Positions 8,339 to 16,765 of a stretch of DNA of 33,878 bases are shown in pieces. The DNA lies in NCBI GenBank assembly GCA_015066845.1, contig SVNO01000020.1:1-33878 (forward strand), given 5' to 3'. A model generated the notes under the pieces. It did not search any database, was not told the DNA's origin, and was given only the letters and a program-made list of their open reading frames with translations. Made by a program: the position numbers and the translations under genes. The DNA is from Ruminococcus sp. Its GTDB lineage: Bacteria > Bacillota > Clostridia > Oscillospirales > Ruminococcaceae. Every line of letters begins with the position of its first letter. Position 1 is the stretch's first letter.

Positions 8339-9148
8339 TTATCCCCCATTTATCTCCGCTTCACGAATCATTTTTACCAAATCAAGCTGCGGTTCTGCCT
8401 GATTGCTGCCCTTGACAAGATAGACAAGGTATTCTGTATTTCCCTTTCCCTCACCGCCGCGGATGGGGGATACGCATAAGCCCTGCACGGAAAAACCGAT
8501 GCTTCGCGCAAAAGCCGTTACATTCTCAATCACGGACTTGTGCGCAGATTCGGACTTGACAATACCACGCTTTCCGATTTGTTCCCTGCCTGCCTCAAAC
8601 TGGGGCTTAATCAGTGCCACGCATTCGGAATGCTCTGCAAGCAGTGCATAAACGGCAGGGAGAATCAGCGTCAGAGAAATGAATGAAACATCAACGCTGC
8701 AAAAGTCCGGTATTTCGGAAAAATCCGCCGGTGCCATCAGACGGACATCCCGTTCTTCCAGACAGACAACCCGTGCATCCTGCCGCAGCTTATCGTCAAG
8801 CTGTTTCTTGCCGACATCAATTGCATATACTTTCTTTGCGCCGTGCTGGAGCATACAATCCGTAAAACCGCCCGTGGACGCGCCGACATCCATGCAGATT
8901 CGTCCCTCCACGGTGACAGGAAAGCGGTGCAGTGCTTCACGCAGCTTCAGTCCGCCCTTGCCGACATAGGGAATATCCTCCCCGATGAGCGTGAGCGTGT
9001 CATTGTCCCCCACCATCTGTGAGGGCTTGGTGCAAATGCTGCCGTTATGCAGCACAAGTCCGTCTTTCAGCAGCCGCTTTGCGCGGGAACGGCTCTTACA
9101 AACGCCGCGTTCTGCCATTGCAATATCAATTCTTTTTTCCATACTCAT
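8339..9148 (-). CDS. tlyA: TlyA-family rRNA 2'-O-methyltransferase (YqxC type)
   Basis: 269 residues. An S4 RNA-binding domain occupies about 5-60 (RIDIAMAERGVCKSRSRAKR), followed by the linker YVGKGGLKL and an FtsJ-like methyltransferase domain with the SAM motif MDVGASTGGFTDC at about 86-98 and VDVSFISLTLILP further on. TlyA proteins methylate ribose positions in 16S and/or 23S rRNA; some homologues affect sensitivity to capreomycin-type antibiotics. The gene overlaps the end of dxs by 23 bases. ATG 9148 and ATG 9142 are both possible starts; neither has a strong ribosome site, which fits coupling. Confidence 0.9.
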   Translation of the reverse strand: MSMEKRIDIAMAERGVCKSRSRAKRLLKDGLVLHNGSICTKPSQMVGDNDTLTLIGEDIPYVGKGGLKLREALHRFPVTVEGRICMDVGASTGGFTDCMLQHGAKKVYAIDVGKKQLDDKLRQDARVVCLEERDVRLMAPADFSEIPDFCSVDVSFISLTLILPAVYALLAEHSECVALIKPQFEAGREQIGKRGIVKSESAHKSVIENVTAFARSIGFSVQGLCVSPIRGGEGKGNTEYLVYLVKGSNQAEPQLDLVKMIREAEINGG

Positions 9149-11027
9149 AAATATACCGGCAAACAGCGTGTTCGGACAGCTTCAGCCTTTCCAGCAAAGA
9201 CGGAATGGAGGCATGGCGCAGGAAATCCGTACATGCCACGCGCATATACCTGCCGCCAAAGCCGTGCTCTGCAAGCATCGTGCCGAAAATTGATGAAATA
9301 CCGCCGTTTTCCATACTCTCCTCAAAGAAAATGATGGTCTGATAACGCTTCACAAGCTCTGCAAGCTCCTGCGCAACCGGCAGAATTCTGGTAAGCTTGA
9401 GAAGGCTTGTGGGATAGCCGCTTTTCTGGCAGGTGCAGTGTGCGCGGTATACTGCGTCATAGGTTCTGCCATAGGAAATGAGCAGAATATCGGCATTTTC
9501 ATCCTCTGTGAGGGTGTAATCCGTATTCAGCTCGCCGCGCGGAAAGGACATCAGCTTCTCATCGCCGCGCGGATAGCGCACAGCGGCAATGCCGGTGTCA
9601 CGGAGGATTGCCTGCTGCATACACAGGCGCAGCTCCTCATAACACGCAGGGGCGTAGATGGTTGTATTGGGGATGGAAGTGAGCATGGGAATATCAAACA
9701 TGCCCTGATGGGTTTCGCCGTCCTCACCAACCACACCAGCGCGGTCAATGCCCAGTACCAGATGATGACCGCCAATGGCAACATCGTGGACAAGCTGGTC
9801 ATAGGCGCGTTGTAAAAATGTGGAATATACTGCAAAAACCGGAACCATTCCCGTACTTGCAAGTCCTGCGGCAAAGGTGACGGCATGTTGCTCGGCAATG
9901 CCCACATCGAAAAATCGTTCGGGAATTTCCGCTTCAAAATACTGCAATCCCGTGCCGTATTTCATTGCCGCAGTAATGGCGCAAATCTGCGGATGCTCCT
10001 TGGCAAGGTGCACAAGCTCCTTTCCGAACACGGTCGAATAGCAGTCCGCGCCAGAGATTTCAGGGTTGCCTGTCATCATGTCGAACTTGGAAACGCCATG
10101 GAACTGGCTGGGGTTCTTTTCTGCCGGAAGATAGCCCTTTCCCTTGATGGTCTTGACATGGATAAATACGGGACAGTCATAGCGTCTGGCAGTGCGCAGA
10201 ACTTCTTCCAGATCCTGCTGGTCATGCCCGTCCACAGGCCCGAAATAGACAAAGCCCATCTGTTCAAACAAGGTCGCCTGCCGCACAAGAATATTGCGCA
10301 CACCGTCCTTTGTGCCCTTGAGCACCTTGGCAACGGGCATTCCGACATGGGGCGTATTCACAAGCACCTTTTCCACTGCCTGCTTGGTGCGCACATAGCT
10401 TTCCTTTTCGCGGATGGAACGCAGATAACCGGATACTGAACCAACATTGCCGGATATGGACATATTGTTGTCGTTGAGAATAACAATGAGATTCTTCAGC
10501 TTTCCGGCGTTATTGAGTCCTTCGAAAGCCAGACCGCCCGTCATTGCACCGTCACCGATAATGGCAACGACATGGTGATTGTCCCCACGCAGGCGCATGG
10601 ATTCTGCAATACCGCAAGCCACGGAAATGGACGTGCTGCTGTGACCGCTGATAAATGCGTCATGGGGGGATTCATCGGGCTTTGGAAATCCGGAAATACC
10701 GTTTTCCTTGCGGATTGTCTGAAAATCGCGCATTCTGCCCGTCAGAATCTTGTGGGTATAGCACTGATGCCCGACATCCCAGACGAATTTGTCCTGCGGT
10801 GAGTCAAAGACGCGGTGCAGTGCCATGGTCAGCTCCACTGTGCCGAGATTGGAGGCGAGATGTCCGCCGTTTCTGGAAATGACGCGTACCATCAGGGAAC
10901 GGATTTCCTTGGCAATACGGCGGCACTGTGGATAGCTGAGTTTTTTCAGTTCCTGCGGAAGCTGGAGCTGGTCCAGATGAATCTCCTGCATTTCCTGCTT
11001 TTTATCAAGATTATTCATCATACTCAT
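9126..11027 (-). CDS. dxs: 1-deoxy-D-xylulose-5-phosphate synthase
   Basis: 633 residues, full DXS length. The thiamine-diphosphate domain contains GGHLASNLG (54-62), the motif IIGDGAMTGG (156-165) and a following LNNAG. The transketolase pyrimidine domain has GIAEQHAVTFAAGLA with its catalytic Glu, and DRAGVVGEDGETHQG, characteristic of DXS. The enzyme condenses pyruvate and glyceraldehyde-3-phosphate in the first step of the MEP isoprenoid pathway, so it works with ispA in the same operon. No strong ribosome site precedes ATG 11027; translation may be coupled to the upstream gene three bases away, or use an ATG three codons later. Confidence 0.97.
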   Translation of the reverse strand: MSMMNNLDKKQEMQEIHLDQLQLPQELKKLSYPQCRRIAKEIRSLMVRVISRNGGHLASNLGTVELTMALHRVFDSPQDKFVWDVGHQCYTHKILTGRMRDFQTIRKENGISGFPKPDESPHDAFISGHSSTSISVACGIAESMRLRGDNHHVVAIIGDGAMTGGLAFEGLNNAGKLKNLIVILNDNNMSISGNVGSVSGYLRSIREKESYVRTKQAVEKVLVNTPHVGMPVAKVLKGTKDGVRNILVRQATLFEQMGFVYFGPVDGHDQQDLEEVLRTARRYDCPVFIHVKTIKGKGYLPAEKNPSQFHGVSKFDMMTGNPEISGADCYSTVFGKELVHLAKEHPQICAITAAMKYGTGLQYFEAEIPERFFDVGIAEQHAVTFAAGLASTGMVPVFAVYSTFLQRAYDQLVHDVAIGGHHLVLGIDRAGVVGEDGETHQGMFDIPMLTSIPNTTIYAPACYEELRLCMQQAILRDTGIAAVRYPRGDEKLMSFPRGELNTDYTLTEDENADILLISYGRTYDAVYRAHCTCQKSGYPTSLLKLTRILPVAQELAELVKRYQTIIFFEESMENGGISSIFGTMLAEHGFGGRYMRVACTDFLRHASIPSLLERLKLSEHAVCRYIYEYGKKN

Positions 11028-11029
11028 AA

Positions 11030-11473
11030 TTACGCAGCTGCAAGCGGAACGAGTGCACCGACAAGAATTCCGAGCATTGCACCGCAGAATACCTGTAACG
11101 GCGTATGCCCCAGCAGCTCTTTCAACTCCTTCTTTTTGCTCTCCGCATCTGTTTCCTGAGAGAACAGGCGCAGACGAATCTGGTTCAGCTCTTTTGCGTG
11201 CATACCGGCTGCACGGCGCACACCGGCTGCGTCATACATGACAATGACACTGAGTACGCACAAGGCTGCAAAAACGGAGGATTCCCAGCCATCAACTCTG
11301 CCGGCAGCAATGGTGGCAGCGCAGGTCAATGCGGAATGGGAGCTGGGCATACCGCCAGAACCGTAAAGGCGTTCCACCTTGAAGTCGGAATGCTGGAAAA
11401 AGAACAAAATAAATTTCAATACCTGTGCACTCGCCCAGCCAACAAAGCCGGCGAGCATAATCGGATTATACAT
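11030..11473 (-). CDS. Divergent PAP2-family membrane protein (YuiD/DUF212)
   Basis: About 147 residues from ATG 11473, which has AGGGGA just upstream and avoids overlap with ispA; an upstream in-frame ATG would overlap. The family's blocks are present: GSGGMPSSHSA (the phosphatase-like SxxH), VMYDAAGVRRAAGMHAKELN and LKELLGHTPLQVF. There are three to four hydrophobic segments. Relatives of acid phosphatase/vanadium peroxidase membrane enzymes, these proteins are often found near isoprenoid genes, so a role in prenyl-phosphate handling is plausible but not demonstrated here. It lies between ispA and dxs, which fits that idea. Confidence 0.88.
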   Translation of the reverse strand: MYNPIMLAGFVGWASAQVLKFILFFFQHSDFKVERLYGSGGMPSSHSALTCAATIAAGRVDGWESSVFAALCVLSVIVMYDAAGVRRAAGMHAKELNQIRLRLFSQETDAESKKKELKELLGHTPLQVFCGAMLGILVGALVPLAAA

Positions 11474-11489
11474 GGATTCCCCTACTTTC

Positions 11490-12386
11490 TTATTGTACGC
11501 GGACGAGAAGTGCATCGGTCAGCGCATGTAAAAATTCTGTGTTTTCAAACACGTCAAGCTGTGCATGGGCATAGCTTGTCAATTCCTGTGCACACTTCTG
11601 TGCTTCTTCAATGCCCAGTACTGTGACAAAGGTTTTCTTGTCCTCCTGTGCGTCACTGCCGATGGGCTTGCCCAACAGCTCCGCAGTACTGGTGACATCC
11701 AGAATGTCGTCAATCATCTGGAATGCAAGACCGACTGCTCTGCCATAGGCAGCAGCCGCCTGCTGCTGTTCCGGCGTGCCGCCGCCGCAGATGCATCCCA
11801 TCTTGCAGGATGCTTCCATCAATGCGCCGGTTTTCCCAAGGCACATTGTTTCGAGCTGGTCAGCAGTCACCTGCTCCTGCGTTTCAAACTGCATGTCCAT
11901 GAGCTGTCCGCCAATCATGCCGTTTGCGCCCTCGCGCTCGGAAAGTACGGAAATCAGCTCGATTTTCTGCGCCAGTGTCAGGGCAGGATGGTTTGCAAGA
12001 ATCCGGAACGGCGCGACAATGAGCGCGTCCCCTGCAAGAATTGCGGCAGCCTCACCGAATGCCTTGTGACAGGAGGGCTTGCCGCGGCGCATGTCATCGT
12101 TGTCCATTGCCGGCAGGTCATCGAAAATCAACGAGGAGGTGTGCGTCATTTCCATGGCACATGCTGCTGCATCTGCCTGTTCCATCGTACCGCCGCAAAT
12201 CCGGCAGAACTCATAAATGAGCACGGGGCGAATCCGCTTGCCGCCTGCGGACAGCGAGTGGCGCATGGCATCGTAAAGCATGTCAAGCGGCATGTCCGTT
12301 TCTTCCTGCATCTGTGCGACACAGCGGAGCATATACTCCTCCAAGTGGGCTGCATATTCTTTCAGCCTGCTATTCACTTCACTCAT
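11490..12386 (-). CDS. ispA: Short-chain polyprenyl (farnesyl) diphosphate synthase
   Basis: About 298 residues from ATG 12386; a GTG at 12395 overlapping the xseB stop is an alternative. It carries GGKRIRP (diphosphate binding, about 48), the first aspartate-rich motif DDLPAMDNDD (about 89) and the second, IDDILD (about 225), then KPIGSDAQEDKKTF. The spacing and two-residue insertion in the first motif match bacterial farnesyl/geranyl synthases. The enzyme adds isopentenyl units to make farnesyl diphosphate, the precursor of undecaprenyl phosphate and quinone tails. Direct neighbour of xseB, as in Bacillus. Confidence 0.95.
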   Translation of the reverse strand: MSEVNSRLKEYAAHLEEYMLRCVAQMQEETDMPLDMLYDAMRHSLSAGGKRIRPVLIYEFCRICGGTMEQADAAACAMEMTHTSSLIFDDLPAMDNDDMRRGKPSCHKAFGEAAAILAGDALIVAPFRILANHPALTLAQKIELISVLSEREGANGMIGGQLMDMQFETQEQVTADQLETMCLGKTGALMEASCKMGCICGGGTPEQQQAAAAYGRAVGLAFQMIDDILDVTSTAELLGKPIGSDAQEDKKTFVTVLGIEEAQKCAQELTSYAHAQLDVFENTEFLHALTDALLVRVQ

Positions 12387-12391
12387 AGTAT

Positions 12392-12583
12392 TCACACTTT
12401 CTCGTTCAGCGGTACTGGGATTTCCTGCACGGAAAGCACCGCGTTCTGTAGTAATTTATGGCACTGTGCCGAAAGCTCCATTCCCTCGGCATAGAGCGTT
12501 GCCGCTTCTTCCAGCGACAGCTGCTCCTGTTCAAGACGGGCTGTGATTTCTGCCAGTCTTTGCATCATTTCTTCATAATTCAT
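12392..12583 (-). CDS. xseB: Exodeoxyribonuclease VII small subunit
   Basis: 63 residues beginning MNYEEMMQRLAEITARLEQ, the usual XseB N-terminus, with the conserved LSLEEAATLYAEGMEL helix and CHKLL. ATG 12583 is preceded by GGAGG and overlaps the end of xseA by 11 bases in another frame, so the subunits are translationally coupled. A longer open frame upstream is only read-through inside xseA. The small subunit binds the coiled-coil arm of XseA to form exonuclease VII, which degrades single-stranded DNA in both directions. Confidence 0.94.
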   Translation of the reverse strand: MNYEEMMQRLAEITARLEQEQLSLEEAATLYAEGMELSAQCHKLLQNAVLSVQEIPVPLNEKV

Positions 12584-13769
12584 GGGTTTCCTCCACTTTT
12601 GCTGTAATCGTTCCGTCCTGCATCCGGATATGGATGGTATCCTGCGCATGTACCTGTGCGGCAGTGGGGAGAATCTTCCCCTGTGCGTCATAGACTGCTG
12701 CATAACCGCGCTGGAGAATCCGCAGAGGGTCAAGCTGCGTGAGCTTTTCCTGCATTCTGCTGTAGTCGGATTGCCTGCGCGCAAGATAGAGCTGCATGTT
12801 CTTTTGCAGCCTTGCCGTCAGCTGTACACGCTTTTCCTCCTGAATGCGGAACCGCTGCTGTGGGGAGCACAGGCGCAGCCGGCTTTGGAGGCGTTCAAGG
12901 CGGTGCAGTTCGCGCTGTAATCTGCCCTGATAGGCAGTATGGAGCTGACGCTGTGCAATGTCTGCGCGTTCTGCAAGATGGCGCAGCTCCGGCACAGCAA
13001 GCTCTGCGGCTGCCGAGGGAGTGGGTGCACGGCGGTCTGCTACGGCATCGGCAATGGTGGTGTCGGTTTCGTGTCCGACTGCCGAAATAACGGGAATGGG
13101 GCAATTGTAAATGGCATAGGCAACGGCTTCGGAATTGAAGGCATCCAAATCCTCGGATGCACCGCCGCCTCTGCCGAGAATCAGTACGTCACAGTGCGCC
13201 TGCTCCGCTGCAAGCAATGCCGCACAGATGGACTGCGGAGCTTGCTCACCCTGTACAAGCACGGGAAAAACCTTAACGTGCACAAGGGGGCATCGTCTGC
13301 GAAGTACATGCAGAATATCCTGCAATGCCGCACCCGTGCCAGAGGTAAGTACACCGATGGTGTGCGGCAGAAAGGGCAGCTGCCGTTTGGCGGATTCTTC
13401 AAACAATCCCTCTGCACGGAGCTTGCGGATGCGCTGTTCAAGCTGTATACGCACTGCGCCCACGCCCTCGGGCTGCATATCGGTGACATTGAGCTGGTAC
13501 ACACCGTCACGCTCATAGACGGTTAGTGCCGCGCTGAGAATGACGTGCATTCCGTTTTCCGGCAGAAACCGCAGACGGGATGCCATGCTGCGGAACATCA
13601 CCGCCTTGATGACGCTTTCTTCGTCCTTGAGGGAAAAATAGAAATGACCGGAGCGATGCGCAGTAAAATTGGAGATTTCGCCTTTGATCATGAACCGCTT
13701 CAGATTTGCATCCTCTCGGATTTTTGACGACATATAGCGGTTAATCTGTGACACTGTAAGAACCGCCAT
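12573..13769 (-). CDS. xseA: Exodeoxyribonuclease VII large subunit
   Basis: 398 residues from ATG 13769, one base from the previous stop (TGATATG). An OB-fold domain occupies the N-terminus (LTVSQINRYMSSKI, KGEISNFTAHRSGHFYFSLKD). The catalytic domain has GVLTSGTGAALQD, LILGRGGGASEDLDAFNSE and PVISAVGHETDTTIADAVADRRAPTPSAAAE, all standard for XseA. The arginine- and glutamine-rich C-terminal coiled coil binds XseB. GVLTSGTGAA replaces the more usual TSxxGAA but the site is otherwise normal. It takes part in recombination and mismatch repair. Confidence 0.96.
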   Translation of the reverse strand: MAVLTVSQINRYMSSKIREDANLKRFMIKGEISNFTAHRSGHFYFSLKDEESVIKAVMFRSMASRLRFLPENGMHVILSAALTVYERDGVYQLNVTDMQPEGVGAVRIQLEQRIRKLRAEGLFEESAKRQLPFLPHTIGVLTSGTGAALQDILHVLRRRCPLVHVKVFPVLVQGEQAPQSICAALLAAEQAHCDVLILGRGGGASEDLDAFNSEAVAYAIYNCPIPVISAVGHETDTTIADAVADRRAPTPSAAAELAVPELRHLAERADIAQRQLHTAYQGRLQRELHRLERLQSRLRLCSPQQRFRIQEEKRVQLTARLQKNMQLYLARRQSDYSRMQEKLTQLDPLRILQRGYAAVYDAQGKILPTAAQVHAQDTIHIRMQDGTITAKVEETHEL

Positions 13770-13770
13770 A

Positions 13771-14706
13771 TCACGCACCATCCTTTGCAGCGCACAGAGC
13801 TGCGTAAATTGCCGTACCTGCGGCATTGTCACAGGAAAATTCCGGCTTTGCAAACACGGCATTGCGCACGGATTGCAGACGGTTCTGGATGAGCATATCG
13901 GACATCACGCCGCCGGCATACACTACAGGCAGTTCGCCCGTCTTTGCAAGGGCGCGGCTGGTCATTTCCAGAAGTACATCGGAAATGGCACAAAGGCACC
14001 GCTTGGCAATATCCGCCGGAGATTCGCCATTTTTTAATGCATTGGCGCATTGGTTCTCCAGTCCCGAAAGACAGCAGTCCAGTTCTTTCATGGTGGGCTT
14101 ATAGCAAAATTGCGCCATACTCTGCATGGCAAGCTGTTCAAGAGCAACACCGCAGGGAAATTGCAGCCCCAGCATCAGTCCCACCCTGTCCACAAGCTGT
14201 CCGGCTTTGAGGTCAAGCGAGCTGGAAACGGGAGTCACACGGATGGTCAGTGTTTCGTCCGGCTCACAGAGTACGCAGTCCGTTGTACCGCCGCTGACGT
14301 GGAACGCAAGAAACCGCTGTTCCACCCAGTCCGGCTTGCCGGCAGAATGCAGTGCTGCCAGAATATGCCCGACCTGATGGCTGGTGGTATAAACCGGAAC
14401 GTGCAATGCCTGTCCAAGCATCCGTGCCGTTCCTTCTCCGCAGAGAAAGCAGGGCATGTACGAGCCTTCCGCATTGCGCGGTTTTGTGGAAACGCCAATA
14501 CCGGAAATACCGGAAATATCCAGTGCAGACAGGATGTCCGGCAGCTGGACGGTATGGTGGAACACCGCGTCACTCTGGCGCAGTCCCTTTTCACCAGCTT
14601 TGACAGGGAGCAGCTTCTTGGACTGCACCACTGTACCTGACAGGCTGTCATAGACGGCGGCAGAGGTGGTATAGTTACTGGTGTCCAGACCAAGGAACAA
14701 TGCCAT
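13771..14706 (-). CDS. TsaD/Kae1-like ASKHA protein (M22 glycoprotease-type paralogue)
   Basis: 311 residues, shorter than true TsaD (about 335-345). The N-terminus GLDTSNYTTSAAVYD is the ASKHA phosphate loop but differs from the TsaD form GIETSCDDT. A metal-type HxxxH is present as HQVGH (110-114), followed by HVSGGTTDCV (136-145) and a C-terminal VYAGGVMSDMLIQNRL. This is the clostridial paralogue often annotated as O-sialoglycoprotein endopeptidase. True TsaD makes the t6A37 tRNA modification with TsaB/E; whether this paralogue does is doubtful, because it sits alone between nusB and xseA, where folD lies in Bacillus. Function unknown. Confidence 0.8.
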   Translation of the reverse strand: MALFLGLDTSNYTTSAAVYDSLSGTVVQSKKLLPVKAGEKGLRQSDAVFHHTVQLPDILSALDISGISGIGVSTKPRNAEGSYMPCFLCGEGTARMLGQALHVPVYTTSHQVGHILAALHSAGKPDWVEQRFLAFHVSGGTTDCVLCEPDETLTIRVTPVSSSLDLKAGQLVDRVGLMLGLQFPCGVALEQLAMQSMAQFCYKPTMKELDCCLSGLENQCANALKNGESPADIAKRCLCAISDVLLEMTSRALAKTGELPVVYAGGVMSDMLIQNRLQSVRNAVFAKPEFSCDNAAGTAIYAALCAAKDGA

Positions 14707-15125
14707 TATGCCTGCTCCTGTGCAGCTTGACGCGGCAGGCTGCGCGCATAGGCACCGAGTACACCGTTGATAAACGCGGTGTCCTCCTGATAGGTATATT
14801 TTTCGGAAATATGGATCGCCTCGCTGATGGCTACGTTGATGGGCGTTTCGGGCATGTAGGTCATCTCGAAAATTGCCATGCGCAGCAGAATCAGGTTGAT
14901 ACGGGCAATACGGCTGACTGCACGTTTCTTACTGAACGAAGCGATGATGCCGTCAAGCTCCTCAAGATGGGAGAGAACACCCTCCACCAGCATTCTGACA
15001 GGCTCGTCCACAGTGATTTCCTCAACTTCCTCTGCAATCGCATACAGCTCATCAATGCTGTCATCACGAAGGGATGCTTCAAATAAAATCAGATATGCAT
15101 TTTCTCTGCACTCATGCTTTGTCAT
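14706..15125 (-). CDS. nusB: Transcription antitermination factor NusB
   Basis: About 139 residues from ATG 15125, chosen because AGGAGG lies just upstream; the longer frame runs through a hairpin. It has the all-helical NusB pattern: RENAYLILFEASL at the start, VEGVLSHLEELDGIIASF, RIARINLILLRMAIFEM and the C-terminal TPINVAISEAIHISEKY with FINGVLGAYA. NusB binds boxA RNA with S10 (NusE) to promote antitermination on rRNA operons. Its stop overlaps the start of the TsaD-like gene (TAATG). Confidence 0.95.
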   Translation of the reverse strand: MTKHECRENAYLILFEASLRDDSIDELYAIAEEVEEITVDEPVRMLVEGVLSHLEELDGIIASFSKKRAVSRIARINLILLRMAIFEMTYMPETPINVAISEAIHISEKYTYQEDTAFINGVLGAYARSLPRQAAQEQA

Positions 15126-15144
15126 AATTACCTCCTGCATATTC

Positions 15145-15175
15145 CTCCGGTATGCGGCAGCACCGCACACCGGAG
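15145..15175 (-). promoter_or_regulatory. Strong hairpin in the asp23-nusB gap
   Basis: On the transcript, CTCCGGTGTGCGG pairs with CCGCATACCGGAG (13 bp, one G-U pair, five-base loop). No T-run follows, so it is not a classical terminator. It lies 20 bases before the nusB start and could be a processing or stability element that sets the ratio of Asp23 to the downstream products. Confidence 0.65.
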
Positions 15176-15184
15176 CTACTTTTG

Positions 15185-15502
15185 TTACGCGTCAAATTCC
15201 ACGCCGCTGACTTCTACATTCACATTGACAGCCGTTACGCCCGTCATATCCTGTACGCTCTGCTTGACCGTCTGCTGAATTTGCTTTGCCACTGTCACGG
15301 CACGGTAGCCGCTTTTGAGGACAACGCGGATGGTCACGGCAATTGCACCGCCGAGGTTTTCAATGCTCACCGGAGCTGTCATTATTCCGGAGGAGGCAAG
15401 ATGTGCCACACCCTCAACTTCACGCGCTGCAAGGGATGCAACCTTGCACAGAACTTCATCAGAGATTCTGATAGAGCGTTCGCCGGATTTCACTTTATCC
15501 AT
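15185..15502 (-). CDS. Asp23/Gls24 family protein (YqhY-like)
   Basis: 105 residues. The Asp23 fold is recognisable: IRISDEVLCKVASLAAREVEGV, a central GGAIAVTIRVVLKSGYRAVTVAKQIQQTV, and a C-terminal VTAVNVNVEVSGVEF. In Bacillus the orthologue YqhY sits at the same place before nusB and is linked to acetyl-CoA carboxylase control through accBC; no accBC genes are present here. It is the first gene of the housekeeping operon and follows a good promoter by about 90 bases. ATG 15502 has AGGAAG upstream. Confidence 0.92.
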   Translation of the reverse strand: MDKVKSGERSIRISDEVLCKVASLAAREVEGVAHLASSGIMTAPVSIENLGGAIAVTIRVVLKSGYRAVTVAKQIQQTVKQSVQDMTGVTAVNVNVEVSGVEFDA

Positions 15503-15595
15503 GATACTACTTCCTTTCCTTGTCTGAATGCGTATGATTTTCCAGAAATTGGTAAATTACAGTGATTTTTTCTGAAAAACATTCACCCATCTTCT

Positions 15596-15624
15596 ATTAT
15601 ACCAAAAAAATCAGAAAAGTACAA
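15596..15624 (-). promoter_or_regulatory. Sigma-A promoter of the asp23-recN operon
   Basis: On the minus strand TTGTAC (15619-15624) and TATAAT (15596-15601) are separated by 17 bases, with TGG before the -10 box (extended -10). It lies between the spoIIIAH stop and asp23, giving the housekeeping genes expression independent of sporulation. Confidence 0.85.
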
Positions 15625-16218
15625 CTATTTTACTTCAAAAATTCTGATATTTTCTGAAGAAATTGAAACTTCCCCCAAAATGATGTCCTTGATGAGGGCT
15701 GCATCGGCGGCTTCGAGCCCCTCCGACCGGACAACGACCTTGGCAGATTCGCCGTCAAGGTACACAACACAGTCGGTAAAGCCCTGTGAACGGATGAGGG
15801 ATTCAATATTTCCCTCGCATTCGATGAGATTGGACACCTCGACAGCATTGAGGGCGGTGGTAATGATTTCATTCTCTGTCAGGTCACCCCCGCCCATAAT
15901 CATCTGGAGCGTCTGAACAGCTGCATCACGGTTGGTAGTCTTTTCCAGCCGTGCCTGTGCAAAGAAATCCGCGCTTGCCGATTCCGCATCGGTGGTGGTC
16001 TGTGCCTCCTCCTGCGGTTCAGGGGATTGTGCCTTTGCGCTGACAAATTCCGTATCGCCGTACTGCTCCTCACCGGCGGTCAGCTCCGCGGTGGGGGTGG
16101 TGACGGATAATTCGGAACCGGCAAGGGCATAGTTGATGTACACTGCCACGGCGAGCATGACGCTCAGGCAGGAAAGAACGATCTGACGTTTACCGATAAT
16201 GATGGATGGTTTTTTCAT
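15625..16218 (-). CDS. spoIIIAH: Stage III sporulation protein AH
   Basis: About 197 residues from ATG 16218, eight bases after GGAG; upstream in-frame ATGs are too close to that site. One N-terminal membrane segment (IVLSCLSVMLAVAVYINYAL) is followed by an acidic, Ser/Thr/Gln-rich linker and the conserved ring-forming domain (about 115-197) with ARLEKTTNRDAAVQTLQMIM and VEVSNLIECEGNIESLI, the YscJ/FliF-like fold. SpoIIIAH forms a ring in the mother-cell membrane facing the forespore and pairs with SpoIIQ across the intermembrane space. Last gene of the spoIIIA operon. Confidence 0.93.
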   Translation of the reverse strand: MKKPSIIIGKRQIVLSCLSVMLAVAVYINYALAGSELSVTTPTAELTAGEEQYGDTEFVSAKAQSPEPQEEAQTTTDAESASADFFAQARLEKTTNRDAAVQTLQMIMGGGDLTENEIITTALNAVEVSNLIECEGNIESLIRSQGFTDCVVYLDGESAKVVVRSEGLEAADAALIKDIILGEVSISSENIRIFEVK

Positions 16219-16249
16219 AAACATAACTCCTTTCATATGCAAATGGCTG

Positions 16250-16765
16250 CTATGCAAGCCGCGTCACATAGATGTTTGCGGTGGAAATACCGCAGGCAAC
16301 GGAAACGGCATTGTAAACAGCTTCCTTCACAGTACTGCGTTCGCCGCCCTCACAGGCTACCACAACGCCGGTAATGGGCGGATGGGTGACGGATTCCACA
16401 AGGGCTTCGCCGCCGCTGCCGCCGATGGTCACATAGGTGCTGCGGTTACGCACCTGTGCATCGGATACAAGACTGTCCCCCTCTCTGGCATAGTGAAATT
16501 CCTCGCTGCCCTGTACTGTCACAAGTACCTGCACTCTGCCGACACCTGCCATGCCTGAGAGCATTGCTGTCAGGTCCTCCTGCATCCGCAGGCGGTAGGC
16601 TTCGGGGGTTTCGGTTTCCGTCTGCATCAGCGGTGCTGCATCCTGCGGCACATCCGTGGACAGGACGGAGGACAGGAGAATACAGCCCATGCCGAGAATG
16701 CCGAGCAGGACAATGGCATGTACCGGATCAATCCGCCGTATCTTCTGCAGGATGCTGTGAAACAT
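16250..16765 (-). CDS. spoIIIAG: Stage III sporulation protein AG
   Basis: 171 residues from ATG 16765, preceded by AGGAGG; the longer open frame upstream is antisense-like read-through of spoIIIAF. One membrane anchor (HAIVLLGILGMGCILLSSVL), a short linker, then the ring-building domain with AMLSGMAGVGRVQVLVTVQGSEEF and ITGVVVACEGG, and the conserved end VKEAVYNAVSVACGISTANIYV. SpoIIIAG forms a large ring within the feeding-tube complex between mother cell and forespore. Its start overlaps the spoIIIAF end by 38 bases. Confidence 0.94.
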   Translation of the reverse strand: MFHSILQKIRRIDPVHAIVLLGILGMGCILLSSVLSTDVPQDAAPLMQTETETPEAYRLRMQEDLTAMLSGMAGVGRVQVLVTVQGSEEFHYAREGDSLVSDAQVRNRSTYVTIGGSGGEALVESVTHPPITGVVVACEGGERSTVKEAVYNAVSVACGISTANIYVTRLA

